Origin: Muscardinus avellanarius
Taxonomy: Eukaryota; Chordata; Mammalia; Rodentia; Gliridae
DNA length: 64,000 nt
Assembly (NCBI GenBank): GCA_963383645.1
Contig: OY726569.1
Location: 32,885,592-32,949,591, forward strand
Reading direction: 5' to 3'
The first letter of the stretch is position 1, and the number at the start of each line of letters is the position of its first letter. The position numbers were made by a program, and so were the translations under genes. The notes below the pieces were generated by a model. It did not search any database. It saw nothing but the letters and a program-made list of their open reading frames with translations, and had not been told where the DNA came from. Below, piece after piece: positions 45,351 through 57,657 of this stretch.

Positions 45351-47772
45351 TGGATATCCAGCTAGACTAAGGTAATCACTGTGGTTAAAAGAGTTTAAAG
45401 AATGCTACTCTTCATTCACAAAGCGAATACCTTGAATGGATGAAATCATTGTACAAAGGGACAAATGTTTACCTAAGTGGTACTTATATGCTCTTATTTT
45501 TTCAAAACAAAGATTTTATGAAGAGATAAGAAATGAATCTCATGGGGTAGATAATAGATTTGGACAGACTAAAGAGAATGGATCGAAGGCACTGGTCAAT
45601 GAAGCCTCAAATGAAACTGAGGGTATAAAACCAGTTGCTCTGAGAAAGATATGAATTACATAGAAGAAAAAAGGATTGCTTGTGAATGTCTTTGTTTTCT
45701 TGATAAAGTTGGACATATGCTCTCATTCTAAGAAAATTGCTATGTGATTGTGGACTTAGAAATTAAGGTAAAGATTTAGAGCACCTGCTGTAGAGATTGT
45801 GAAAGGGAAGGAAAAGAATAGAGAGAAGTGGAAGGGACCAATGTGAGCAATGTAGTTAAAGTGAAAGGCCAAAGTGTTCATGCCCAGATTAGCAAGGAGA
45901 CCAAGCCAAGGCATAACCCTTGGGCTGAAGACATACACAAATACGACATCACCTTGTGTCTTCTAATAAGTGAGCCCTCATAAATACTTATGTATGAATA
46001 CATTGTAATTTATCCTAAATTACCTTCTTATATTTTCATTTAAACCCAGTGAATTCTTAGGAAAGAAAAAAGGAAAGAATTTATTTTGGAGAAGAGCTAT
46101 AGAATTAGCTAAGCACAAGCAGTTTTATCTCCATTTGCGTGTGTTTGAAAAGATCGCATAGGCTGAATTTACTGAAAGTAACCCTCACTGTGACTTTTAA
46201 TGGGGTGGACTATGTCTCCTTTTCAGCCTTTTATTCATAAATGCACAGAATATAAATTTTCTCTTATTTTGTGAACAAAGATGAGCTACTCGAAGGGAAA
46301 GATAGATATAGAGAAGCACAGAGTCTAAGTTCGGCATTAGATAAACAGCCCAGAGGCTCAAAGATTTGTCACAATATGTGAAGTTTCTCTAAAATCACAG
46401 CATTGCTTCTTATTAGAAAAGATATAGCATTTATAGAAAGTGCCATTTAAAGGACCGTGTAGCTCAGAGGGGAAGAAAAGCAATATTCTGGTTGCCTGCC
46501 TTTTGAAGCAGTAAACACCTTTCATGTCATTTAATAATGGCTTGGATGGATTTGAAAAACTATGTGTCAAGTATTCTGAAAACAAGAAATATAAGTTTGG
46601 TGAATTCTTTCAGTCATTTGAATCTTAAATCAGCTAGTCATGGTTTCTTAAAGCAGCTTCTTTGATTCATTTAAGCTTATGGTTACAGAAAGAATAAAAA
46701 TTTCCAGACCTACTGTTTTCCCACTTATAGTTGATGTGGAACATTAATATACACTATGATTTTCTCCTTTCAAGGATGTGTTGCAAAACACATGTTAAAA
46801 ACACATTTAATATGTGTTGCAAAACACATAAAAATATATATGGTCTTATGCCAAAAGTGTTAAAAGTACCTAGATTTTCTTTGTTTAAAACAGAAAAAAT
46901 ATAAGTTAATTTGTAAATAAAATATAGATCACGACCACAGCTAAGCTTGAGACCAGAGACTGGCATGTGTTTGAATAATGAATGAATGAATAAATTTTAA
47001 TCTATGCTTAGAATATGTTACTTAACTCTCAATATACAAAGTTTGGCCAATTTGAAGGTTTTTTCCTCTTCAACTTTTATTATTTTCCTTTTTTGATGAT
47101 TTTCCTCTTTTGTTGATTTATAAGAGGTATTATTTCTGTTAAATTATTCCTAAATTCAAAGTTCAAAATTATATTTACCTAACCTCTTATAGCAGTTTAA
47201 CATAATGTATAGGCTTTCTCTTCTCTCCTCCTCTCAGCCTGCTCCTCATTTTCTTCATTTTTTTTCCTAATTTTGAAATAATCTTATGTATGATATAGAT
47301 TCCCTGTCTGGAAAAACCCTAAGTATATCAATCAAGCTTCATGTAACATCAGTGCCTCACATTAATCATTTTATAGGTTATATTCAATATTTATCATGTT
47401 TTGCATTAAAATAACCAAATTAATTTCACTTTTGGAAATACTCATGTTTATCTTGAAATTCAGGCCAGAAGTGCAAACCTGACTGTGTGAGATTTACCTT
47501 AGGTTTCCAGGTTAACTTCTATCACCATGAATACTAAGATAATATTGCTTAGTCCATAACCTCATTGAGTTAAGCTGAACTCTCAAAGATAATCTCAGAA
47601 TAGGAAATAAGTAGTTAGAATTTTGTTTTATTTAAGAGGATTATGGATATATTTGGAATGTTCTCTTACTAAAGCAGGTCAATTATTAATATCTTAGCTC
47701 ATTTACTTCACCATAAAGTTAATCAGAGAGAATTTCTTTAGTGTTCATGCAGAAGAAATAAATACTATATTT
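45351..47772. other. Unassigned sequence, 2.4 kb
   Basis: No gene or clear repeat was recognised, apart from the paired hairpin repeat at 46776-46829. Confidence 0.4.
46776..46829. repeat. Two identical 18-bp hairpin-forming repeats
   Basis: The 18-mer atgtgttgcaaaacacat occurs at 46776-46793 and 46812-46829. Each copy has 7-bp complementary arms (atgtgtt and aacacat) around gcaa. Confidence 0.9.
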
Positions 47773-47774
47773 AT

Positions 47775-47856
47775 TATTTGTCCTGAAACTGCCATCCTTC
47801 TGTCTCAGCCTTTCAGGTACTGGGATCACAGGCATGTACCATTGTGCCTGGCTTGG
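47775..47856 (-). mobile_element. B1-type SINE head fragment
   Basis: Only the head is left: ccttctgtctcagcctttca to tgtgcctggctt. Confidence 0.75.
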
Positions 47857-47959
47857 AAAGGACCTTAAAGATTCTCTGACATACTGTTGTAGAAACATAC
47901 ACACCTAAACTACCATGTGACGTCTTTCAGGAAGAGTTAAGTGGGTTCCAGAGTGATAT

Positions 47960-48158
47960 TTCTTGGGGTTACATCAGTTCTGCTACTCAAGAGTTGTGGA
48001 CATGACTACTTTTTAAAACATTTTGAGACCTGTTCAATCATCTGTGAAAGGGACATACTTATAGAACACTTGTGAATATTATTTAAAATAATCCTTTTAA
48101 GTCACCTGGCTTCCAAAATCCACTCAGTAAATAATGGCTACTATTATTTTTGAACAGC
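47960..48158 (-). mobile_element. MIR remnant
   Basis: Order ggacatgactactttttaaa, caatcatctgtgaaaggga and actcagtaaataatggctac fits a reversed MIR. Confidence 0.5.
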
Positions 48159-51078
48159 AACATAACTAATGGCCTTAGTGAAGTAAATTTTCTCTAACAC
48201 TGGTTCTATTTATTTAAGTTAAAATCCTTCTTGCAACCTAGCCTAAATGATTTTCAATCCAGTTTTGGTTCATATCCTTCATCTGTTAAATTTAAAACAC
48301 ACACACACAAGCATACCTTTTAAATACGCATATTTTTTTATATTTTTTCTAAAAGTTTCTACCTTTATATTGTAGGTTTTACTATTCTCCTTCTGTTTCC
48401 CTAACAAAACTTGTAATTTTAATTTGTTGCAAAAGTAACTAACTTGGCTTGGACATTTTGACCCTAAACAGCAGTAGAGCAAAAAGAAGTGTAGGCCCCA
48501 TGCTTATGTGTAACAGGCTGGCTAGATGATTTGAAATAAACTTCTCAACAAATAAATAAAAATGCTAGATAATATATTTTAATATTATTTTAAATGCACT
48601 AAGGTAATATTAGGAATTAACAGGTAATATCCTAAAATAACATAGGAGCTAAAATTGATAAGTAGATCACTACAAATTTGCTGAATCTAATGAAACTGAA
48701 TTTAGTTTTTGATTGGATTTCAAGAAAAGGATTGTAGAGATAAAAACTCAAGGCTAAACAAAGTCTAATTGGTAACACTTTGCCCAAGAAATTGGGATCT
48801 AAAAGACTATACTTCTAAGGAAAGGATAAAGCAAAATAAATCTGCTTCCCCTCACAGTAGAGTGGAAGGCTATACATTATAAACTGTGATGATAAACCTA
48901 GTATGTTCAAATGCAATGAAAAATAACATTACTTGAATGTACTAAAATTTCCTAAACAGGCCAGAAGTATCAATAATGCCAGTCTCCTAGTATTTTCAGT
49001 TTTTTGGTAGAAGCAATATATGTTATCTCTGAAAAAATATAGCTTATATTTGGCCTTAGGGAATTTGGATGAATAAATTATTGATAAAAATGATAATACA
49101 GAAAAACATACATGGCAGAAAGTACAGGTACTAGAAATCAGTAAAAGACAAATGAAACAGATGGTAAATCTAACACATACATCCTTTTATTTTGAAATAA
49201 TCAGACACAAATTGTAAACTAACAATAGTTACTTAGAGAAAACTCAATTTGAAAATATTTATAAAATATGACCTGAACACATAAGTATAATTAAAAATCA
49301 AATATGCAGGTCTAATAGCAGACTGGACACAGACAAAAAGAGACTTAGTGAATTGGAAAATAAATTAGAAGAAGTTGCTTCAAATATAAGTATAGAAAAA
49401 CAAATACACGAGAAAGGATAAGAAACATAGAGGTTAAGGTGGATATTTTAGTTAGTTGTACAGAAAAAATAGTAAAAATGGCACACAAAGAAATAAAACA
49501 GTATTTAACAACATAATTATCTGAAATTTTCTAGAGCTGTCTGATGTTGGTCACTGAAACATAGATATAAAAGTCTAGAAAATTCCAATTAGAAAAAGTA
49601 TAAGAAATCCATATATAGATATATTGTTGTGAGACTAGAGGTGGAAGGAAATAGGATTCCCTGTAAAGAAGCAGCAGTTGAATTCCCAACAGTGAAAACT
49701 AAAAGACAATCCAAGGAGAAACAATTGCCTCAATGTTCTGATATAAACTGATTTTCAACGTATCATTTCAAGCTCACCAAAATTATTTTTCTTTTAGACT
49801 AAAGAAAAAATATACTAATATTTTATCATGACATATATCAAATATCTAAATTCTCAACCACCTCTTATTTTCACAAAATAAAAACAAAAGTCAGTTGTTT
49901 TCTATTGTTTATTTGTACTTTTGATAGACATATCATTTTACTATAAAAACATCTAAATTTTGCATGATTTAAATTGTGTTATCACTCAAAGATTGTGGAG
50001 GTTTTCCTGTTACCATAGAAATTAGTGGGATATGATCATAGTATTGTAAGTTGAATCAGTATTCTCTTAAAGGAAACCCAAATTCTAGCAGAATACAAAA
50101 GATTTGTTCATTCTCCTAATACCTCTGTTCCCATGGAAAAGTCCTCTGGTTCATTTAAAAAGCTACTTTAAGAATGATGACAATGGAATAAATGTTGGTT
50201 CATCCTTGTATTGGTTGGTAAGCTCAATGCTCTATCATGGACATTGAGTGTCACTCAAAAACATAAAAAAAAATTACTGAACAGAGAGCAATAAATATAA
50301 ATACAGGTCAGAACGAGAGCAAGAAATAGGTACAGGTCAGAATAAGCGTATAACCACCATAGAAAAACTACTTAAGGGCTTAAAATGCTTACAGTAAAGA
50401 AACATAAAATTTCTTCCATCCAGGAACCATGTGCTAAAGGCCAGCACCACAACATGTTTTGGAAAACCGAGTTCTTTCTGAAGTCAAACCTCCATGATTT
50501 GAGATGCATTTTTCCCTAGTCTTCCCATTTAGCAATCTAAAGTTGAATACTTCAAATAGAAACTATTCTATACCACATTCACATTCTCTCAGATAGGGAC
50601 TTAGAGTGCTGTGCAAAGTACAAAATGCATCTTACAGAGTTTGAAAGTGTATCAAATATAGTAATGAGAAAAGGGGGGAAATTATGAGTTTCAGAGGCTT
50701 CCTCTGAGACTTGTAAAATATGCATTAGAAGTGAGCAATTTAAGCACCATGAATTTTATTACTAGCCCAAAAGTTACTCTGAGCCTTATATTTTAGCTGA
50801 TTTAGATTCATGCTGCCTTCAGGGGACAATAATGAGTTCAGTCTTGCTTATATCTGAGTCCAGTTTGTAAGGCGCATGCAGGAAAAGTGCTTAGTTAAAG
50901 TAATAATCAGAACACTAAATTATTATTTTATAATTTCTCTCTACTTCTAAAGAAAAATTGTGGCCAAGAATAACATTTTAAAAAGTTTATCCAAATGAAT
51001 AACTTCTTGTTTTAACAAGTTATGTTTTAAAATTTTTAATTCTGGTTTACTTTTCTTCTTGATTTTTTAATCTTTTTT
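48159..51078. other. Unassigned AT-rich sequence, 2.9 kb
   Basis: No gene, RNA or intact repeat recognised. A (CA) stretch of a few units lies near 48297-48309. Confidence 0.4.
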
Positions 51079-51087
51079 GTGTGTGTA

Positions 51088-51129
<42 letters not shown>
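51079..51129. repeat. (GT)n microsatellite
   Basis: GT units interrupted once by 'atta' at 51086-51090; adjoins a reversed SINE. Confidence 0.95.
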
Positions 51130-51130
<1 letters not shown>

Positions 51131-51324
51131 TACCAGGTATGGAACCTAGGAGCATTCTACCTCCGAGCTACACACCCCAGCCCTATTTTTTATTCTTTAT
51201 TTTTTAAACAGTCTCAGAGTTGCAAAGGGCTTCACTAAGTAGCTGAGGCTGTCCACGAACTGCGATCCTCCTGTCTCAGCCTCCCAAACGCTGGAATTAC
51301 AAGCATGTGCCACCACGCCCAGAT
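51130..51324 (-). mobile_element. B1-dID SINE, 'gcgaaccg'-like subtype
   Basis: Reads taccaggtatggaacctagg to catgtgccaccacgcccaga, with the gtccacgaactgcgat head variant. Confidence 0.88.
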
Positions 51325-52094
51325 CTTCTTCTTAATTTTTATCACAATTCATTCCCCCATCTTTCACTTTCTCACATAATCAAAAGACCACTTAACTATA
51401 ACCTTGTTTCTATTCATTTTTACTTTATTTATATTTTATATGAATCTACATTTATAATTATATATCTGTCTCTATCAAATTATCATCATCATCATCTTCC
51501 CTAAGATTATTTCTCTATAATACCATTACTTGAAGAAAATAATGTATGAAACATACTCATTAGCATTAAATCTTTATAGAATATATATATATATATATAT
51601 ACATATATTTTTCACTTATCTAGGAAGAACATCAAACAAAAAAGAAAGTTAATAATAAACGATCCAATTTTCTCAAGCTACTATTTGCTCTATGCCCACT
51701 AGCTTATATTCCAATCACATACAAAACAAAAACAATCTCTGCAAAGCTGGCTTTCTTTCCATGAGAAGTGACAATGAATACTGTCAATGTTATGTAGGGC
51801 CTCTGGCTTACAATTGTTCAGTTGTCACTTTTTCCCCCCCCAATTTAGCTATCCTAGATTAATAGCTTGAGTTTTCAAATCTGAGGCCTCATAACAAATA
51901 ATAATGTTGTGATTCACACTGTGATACATCTTCAGTTATTTCAGAGTCCTTATGAAGATTTCCTTCAATATTTTACCATGGACTTCCATGACTATTCAAA
52001 CACTAGTATTCTAAATATTGGGGGGAAGATTATTTCAGATTATTTCACTGAAGATAATTGAACATAACATATAGAATATGTATTGTCAGTCACC

Positions 52095-52246
52095 TAAAAC
52101 TTCTGCCTCTTAGCTATACTCCAAGCCTTATTTTTTATTTGGAAGTATGGTCTCACTAAGTAACTGAGGCTGGCTGTGAACCTTCAATCCTCCTGTCTTA
52201 GCCTCTGGAGAACTGGGATTACAGGCATGAGCAACTATAGCCAGCT
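52095..52246 (-). mobile_element. Old B1-dID SINE fragment
   Basis: Partial tail (ctcttagctatactccaagc) and diverged head (actgggattacaggcatgag). Confidence 0.78.
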
Positions 52247-52429
52247 TCAATCTCATCTTTCTAATTGATTTTATAATGTCCTAAAAGCCAATAATTATGA
52301 TTCCAGCAACTTTTTTTTTCAAAAATATAAATAACAATGTCATTACAGTTCCACAAAAGTAATAGAAATGATGGGTGCAGTGATTTAATGAATCACCCCT
52401 CTTGCTGATGATCGACATTAAAATGTTAA

Positions 52430-52660
52430 TGTTAATTGAATGCTTACCATATGCTAAATATCCTAGTAAGCACTTTGTATGTATTCTTATTTAATATCAG
52501 TTCATTCCCAAAGTACGATTTATTATCTCCTTTGTGCTAATGAAGAAAATTCCATTTAGAGAGGTCAAAGACCTTGCATCAGCTGTTTAGTGATAGAGAG
52601 TGAACTGGAATTTGTCTGATTTGAGAGTTCATGTTCTTACACTTTAAGCTCTTCATTTTT
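52430..52660 (+). mobile_element. MIR remnant
   Basis: The order ttgaatgcttaccatatgct, aagcactttgtatgtattct, a gaggtcaaagaccttgcatc block and gtgatagagagtgaactgga matches MIR in the forward sense. Confidence 0.7.
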
Positions 52661-52840
52661 TCAAGATGCTATTGGAGATACTGGGCTAAGTTTGCATATT
52701 TTATCTAAAAAGGACAATTTGAGTTTTTAAGGTCATTTAATTCCAATTATAGAGGGTTATTTCCTCTTACATCACTGACTTCTCAGAGTGTATTCTCTTC
52801 TTTCCCGAATTTATGCAATACTTACCCTATCTCCAACTGT

Positions 52841-53113
52841 ATGTTTGGTTGGCTTCTAAGCAATTGTCAGCATCTTTGCCACATGGTTGGAGGCCAGCTA
52901 TCAGTTTGTCGCCATATAATGTATTCTCCCTATCTGTTTGAGAGCATGGAGCAGGTGCTTGAAAATCCTGCTGTCATCCATTCTCCACACATGACTGGTC
53001 CATGTTCATCTGAATTATGTGAATATTACTTAAGAACTACTGTGGTGGCTGTATTCCAAGACCTGGCTATGGTCTTGCTCTACTATTTGATATTCAGCAG
53101 AGCACATAAATGA
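52841..53113 (+). other. 90-codon open frame of unknown status
   Basis: The frame starts MFGWLLSNCQHLCHMVGG and ends with a stop at 53111-53113. It is Cys- and Leu-rich, has no recognised domain, and no splice site or promoter stands out. It may be chance, or part of an old repeat I cannot name. No coding claim is made. Confidence 0.15.
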
Positions 53114-54356
53114 AATTGTTAAAATCACTCAAGGAATCAGATATGCATACAACATTCTTAAGTCTTATGATCTTATGAAACATCAACATAGTTCTGAGCA
53201 AGTTAAGCAGGGCCTAGAGTTTGACACCAATGAAATAATTAGCTTATGGTCTGCTATTAAACATTTTAATGTTTACATTTAATTTTCAAAATTTTTAATC
53301 TACTAGATTATAATTGGGAAACTTGCAGTGGAGATTTATTTAAATATAATTACAAGAGGCTATTTTCCTTAATCCAGAATATTTGGATAAAACTTATCAA
53401 GGATAAAAGTTTGCTTTGCCTTAGCAAATGTTTCAAATAAAAATTGAGATGTAAGAAACATGAAAATGAGAAAACATAGTCACTTAAAAATATTTCTGTA
53501 CAATTTATTTAAAGACATATACAAGCATATAATAAATAACTGAAATAGACTTATTGTCATTTTTGTATTGTACACCTACTAGATAGAGCATGTGTTTGTA
53601 TATGTAGATTCTATAAACTGCCTGCTGACTGGTGATTCAGATCAATAGCAAAACTCCTATATCTATAGGTGAATTTTGACATATTTTGGACTAAGTATGC
53701 CCTGAAAAAAATATGTTATTTGAGGAAAGCATGCTTAAGCTATGAGGGAAGTTTTTTTTTTTTTTTTTCCTTCCAAAGCACAGGTTTGAATTTTCTTCTG
53801 TTCATTTATTTCCCAGCAGGTGTCTCTATATAGCAGTGTTACTAGAATGAACAAGAACTAATTGTATGAAAAGGAAAATGTAGCAAGTAGAGAAATAAAC
53901 TGATCATAGAATGTATCTCTGTTGAAAATATAAAGCCAAAATATTTTTAAGGATCTTCACTGTCCAATTAGTTTCATTGCAGATTTTTGTATATTTCTTG
54001 ATGAGTTTACTTGTTTAAACCATGTTTAGAAGATAACTAGAAAAATCCCTTAAAACAGTTTATAGTATATATAACCTAGATACAGATATATCCTTCAAAC
54101 AGTATTAACGTGAGTTTTGTCGTTTTGATCTGATAACATCTTCATTGCTTTGAATGAAATGTGCAAGAAGTGGGGTTCAACTTTGTTATGATGATGAACA
54201 GTGATTTAAAGCTGATAGTTATCAAAAAATACATTAAAAGAGAAAAGGGAGTGTACAATATGTCATTTAAATACGTAATTTATACAATTCTCCTTGATGA
54301 ATGGATTACAAAATAAATGTTGTAATTCAGAATGAGATGAAAACAACTGAACACTT
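53114..54356. other. Unassigned AT-rich sequence
   Basis: No gene or repeat recognised; an 18-base T-run at about 53751-53768. Confidence 0.4.
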
Positions 54357-55830
54357 TCTTTTTTATTATTTTATTGGTGCCTTGTAGTCATACATCTTAA
54401 TGGAGTACAAGATGGTAGAGGCATACATGTATACATTACTCATTTAGCCCTTACCCACTTCCCACCCTATTCCCTCTCCCTTCCTTCTTCTCATGTTTGG
54501 CTTACTGATTGACTTTTATATGTTTGTGAATGTACATCATGTACATTAGGAAGTTTCCCTTGCCCCCCCCCCATTCCCCTCAGTTAAGTCACCTTATTTG
54601 CTCATCTATGGTTTCTCCATCTAGAATTCCTCCTATGACCCTTTTTTCCCCTAGCTTCCTAATATTAAGGAGAGTATCCATTCTTTTTTACTTTTTGTGA
54701 ATGAATATTGCACTTAGAATAATGTTCTCCAGTTCCATCTATTTCCCCCCATAAATAACATAATTTTGTTGTTCTTTATGGCTGAGTAAAATTTTGTTCT
54801 GTTTATAACCCATAGTTTTTTAATCCATTCATCTGTTGATAAGCATCTCAGCTGGCTCTATAGTTTGGCAATTGTGAATTATTCAGCTATGAATAGAGAT
54901 ATGCATGTATTAGTTTGGTGGTTTGGTTTCCATTCTTTTGGGTACATATTCAGAAGTGGTATTGCTGGATCATATGGTAGGTTCCTTTTCATTCTTCTGA
55001 GGATTTTCCATACTGTTTTCCAAAGTGGTTACGTTAATTTGCAATCCCACCAACAATGTTTTAGAGTTCCCACTTCTCCACACCCTCATTAGAATTTGTT
55101 GTTTTTTGTATTCTGCATGATTGCCATTCTAATTGAAGTTAGGTGCAATCTCAGAGTGGTTTTGATTTGCATCTCTCTGATTGCTAATGATGTTGACATT
55201 TTTTCATTTATCTAGTGGCCATTTGAATTGCTTCTTTTGTAAAGTGTCTATTTAGTTCAATTGTCCATTTTTGTTTGGGTTATTTGTTTGCTTAGTGGTG
55301 AGTTTTTTGAGTTCTCTGTATATTCAAGATATTAGTTCTCTTTTGGAAGAATAGTTGGAAAAAGTATCTCCCATTTTGTTGGCTTTTTGTTGAAGTTCTT
55401 GATAGTTTCCTTTGCTGAACAGAAGCTCTTCAGTTTAATGCAATCCCACAAATTGATCTACCTTTTAGTTTCTTGTGCCTTTGGGGTCTTGTTGAAAAAT
55501 TTTTTACCTGTGCCTATGTGTTGAAAGTGTTGGGTCCATGTCCCCTTCAGGGTGCTGCAAAGTCTCTGGTATGACTTCCTAGTCTTTGATCCATCCTGAA
55601 TTGACTCTTGTGCAGGGTGAGAAAGTGGGGTTTTATGTCCATTTTTCTGTATATAGTTAGCAAGTTTTGCCAAAAACATTTGTTGAAGAGGCCATCATTT
55701 TCCAGTATGTGTTTTGGCCCCTTGGTAAAATATCAATTGGCTATAAGTGTGCAGATTTGTTTCTGAGTCTTTTATTCTGCTCCATCGGTCTATTTGTTTG
55801 TTTTTGTGCCAATACCAAGATTCCTCTTAC
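54357..55830 (-). mobile_element. 5'-truncated L1, old
   Basis: The plus strand starts with a T-rich tail and ttattggtgccttgtagtca, then the reversed 3' UTR, then ORF2 C-terminal sequence (for example a frame at 55458-55679 with AQESIQDGSKTRKSYQ). Many stops. 3' UTR type matches the tail of the composite element at 21190. Confidence 0.85.
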
Positions 55831-56569
55831 CCATAAAGCAATTTTTCACCCAACTAAAAAGGTCATGAAAGCTAAATATATACCATATGATAAAAATATA
55901 CATATAAAATACAATAATTGCATTCAAAAGTTAAAGTTATAAAATTTTCAAATGGGTAGATCTCAGTACAAGCATCACTATTCCTTTCATTGAACTTTTC
56001 AGCATATTAGTGGAAGTTTTTAACACCTTAGAAGCAAATATGTCACAAAACTTTGTATTTGAGATAATTATGGACTTATTACTCTATATTAGTTCTCATT
56101 TATTGTTTCATCATACAGTTATTTTTCTTTTGATATAGATACAACACAGAGCTCTAATTAGAAAGACCAGTAAAAAATCTCACAGGCAGCAATCATATTT
56201 TCATAGAAAGAACTTTTCTCATTCTATTTAGAATAACAATCTCATTTGAAACTAGCAGATGATATCTTCCAGTTTGTCATTATGAAGGTAAAAATCTATC
56301 TTTCATTCTTTTTTATAAAGTCCCTTTTACAGAATAAATAAAATTACAAAAGCAAGTTAATGAAAAAAAAGAAAAGGAAAAGGAAGAGAAGGAATATGGG
56401 AAATTTTGGGATTACCCTGGAAAAAGAAGAATGAATACATTTTTAAAAGAGCCTTCACATAGATAAACTATATTGCAAGAATAAATATGGTTTTATCGAA
56501 TGATACCAAGAAGTTCCAACGTGAAAAAATTAAAAAGAAAAGCAACAAAACTGAGTTACTGCACTGTAA
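55831..56569. other. Unassigned sequence
   Basis: AT-rich; nothing recognised. Confidence 0.4.
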
Positions 56570-56700
56570 GTTTACAAGAGTAGAGGTGACTTTAGTCTTG
56601 TTCATTGCTATAACTCTAGCACCTAGAATTGGTTCTGGCACAGAAACCATCTAATACATCATATAGAATTTTACTCTGGATGGATTAAGGAGATCCATCA
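56570..56700 (-). mobile_element. L2 remnant
   Basis: Plus text ttgttcattgctataactct, agcacctagaattggttctg and gcacagaaaccatctaatac fits the reversed L2 3' end. Confidence 0.5.
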
Positions 56701-57077
56701 TTTTTTATAGTTATTTTTTCCTCTTTATAATTACAAGTACTAGAGTTAGTTTAAGTTCAGTTTCATTGTGTTCTCAGGCTCTCTTTTCCCACTTTGGGAA
56801 CCTACCCAAGGCTTAAGACCAGTAGTATATAGGAGCTGGTTTCTATGGCTCATTCAGAACCAACTGTTAAATTTTTAGGAGTTATCAAGGTAGTTTTTAA
56901 ATGTACTATTACTATTGTAAATATTGAATGATCAAGATTATCTACATATACTTGTAAAGTTATGCATTCTCAACTACTGAGCAAGATATTTTAATAGCAG
57001 TAATTTTGACTTGTGGGGTGAAATGCCTTTCTTGTGGAGAACTATCCTACACACTATAAGAAATTTAGGAGTATTCC

Positions 57078-57653
57078 TGGTGTTAGGGTCCGAGAGTCAC
57101 CCCCTTACCCAAATAACGAAGGACACACCAAGGTTGCAACTCACAAGCAGAGTTTATAGTGCTGCAGCTCTCACTGGCATGCCAGGGTCGAGACTCCTTC
57201 ACTAGCTTGACTGTCAGTAGAGGAATTGCCCAGCAGCTACCAGAGGGAGCCTCTGGCCGAGCTAGCGTTCAGCCTCAGTAGACAGCAAGGAAAGTGGTCG
57301 GAGCTCGACCCTGAGCACACTTCAGGCTCTATTTTTATAGCCCCTGGAGGGGTGGTTACACATGTCACAGCCCGCCAAAAGGTAGGATATAACCAATCAG
57401 ATAAAAAGGTAAACAAGTACAACCAATAATTTCAAAAGAAAGCACACACACACTTGAATTACAGCAAATAGTCTTAAATGACAGCCTTTCTACGTCACTG
57501 CCCGCCAAAGAGTGACTTTCTCTTTCATGCTTGGTTACTATGGCAACCTTCAGCTCGGCCCCTGAGTACTGACCGTTTGAGGAGCCCTCCGGGTGCTTCC
57601 TTGAGATAAAGTTGCGGTGAGCTTGGGCCTCACTTCCAAGAAAAATAGCTTCA
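57078..57653 (-). mobile_element. Solo LTR, probably ERV1 (class I)
   Basis: A 576-bp element with TG...CA ends and a 4-bp target duplication, ttcc, at 57074-57077 and 57654-57657. On the minus strand it carries a TATA box (57331-57340), two ATTGG (reverse CCAAT) boxes, two TTTGGCGGGC motifs and a TGACGTA motif upstream, and a TATAAA-like signal at 57153-57158 in place of AATAAA. The TATA box and the position of the signal fix the orientation. The AT-rich flank beyond 57658 is not included because the duplication closes here. The 4-bp duplication is short, so the right edge is less certain than for the other LTRs. Confidence 0.75.
57331..57509 (-). promoter_or_regulatory. LTR U3 control region: TATA, CCAAT, E2F-like and CRE-like motifs
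   Basis: Minus-strand motifs in order: TGACGTA (57492-57498), TTTGGCGGGC (57500-57509), ATTGG (in 57421-57430), ATTGG (in 57391-57400), TTTGGCGGGC (57370-57379) and CTATAAAAAT (57331-57340). The two TTTGGCGGGC copies sit in a repeated gtcac(a/t)gcccgccaaa block (plus). Factor names are by motif resemblance only. Confidence 0.5.
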
Positions 57654-57657
57654 TTCC

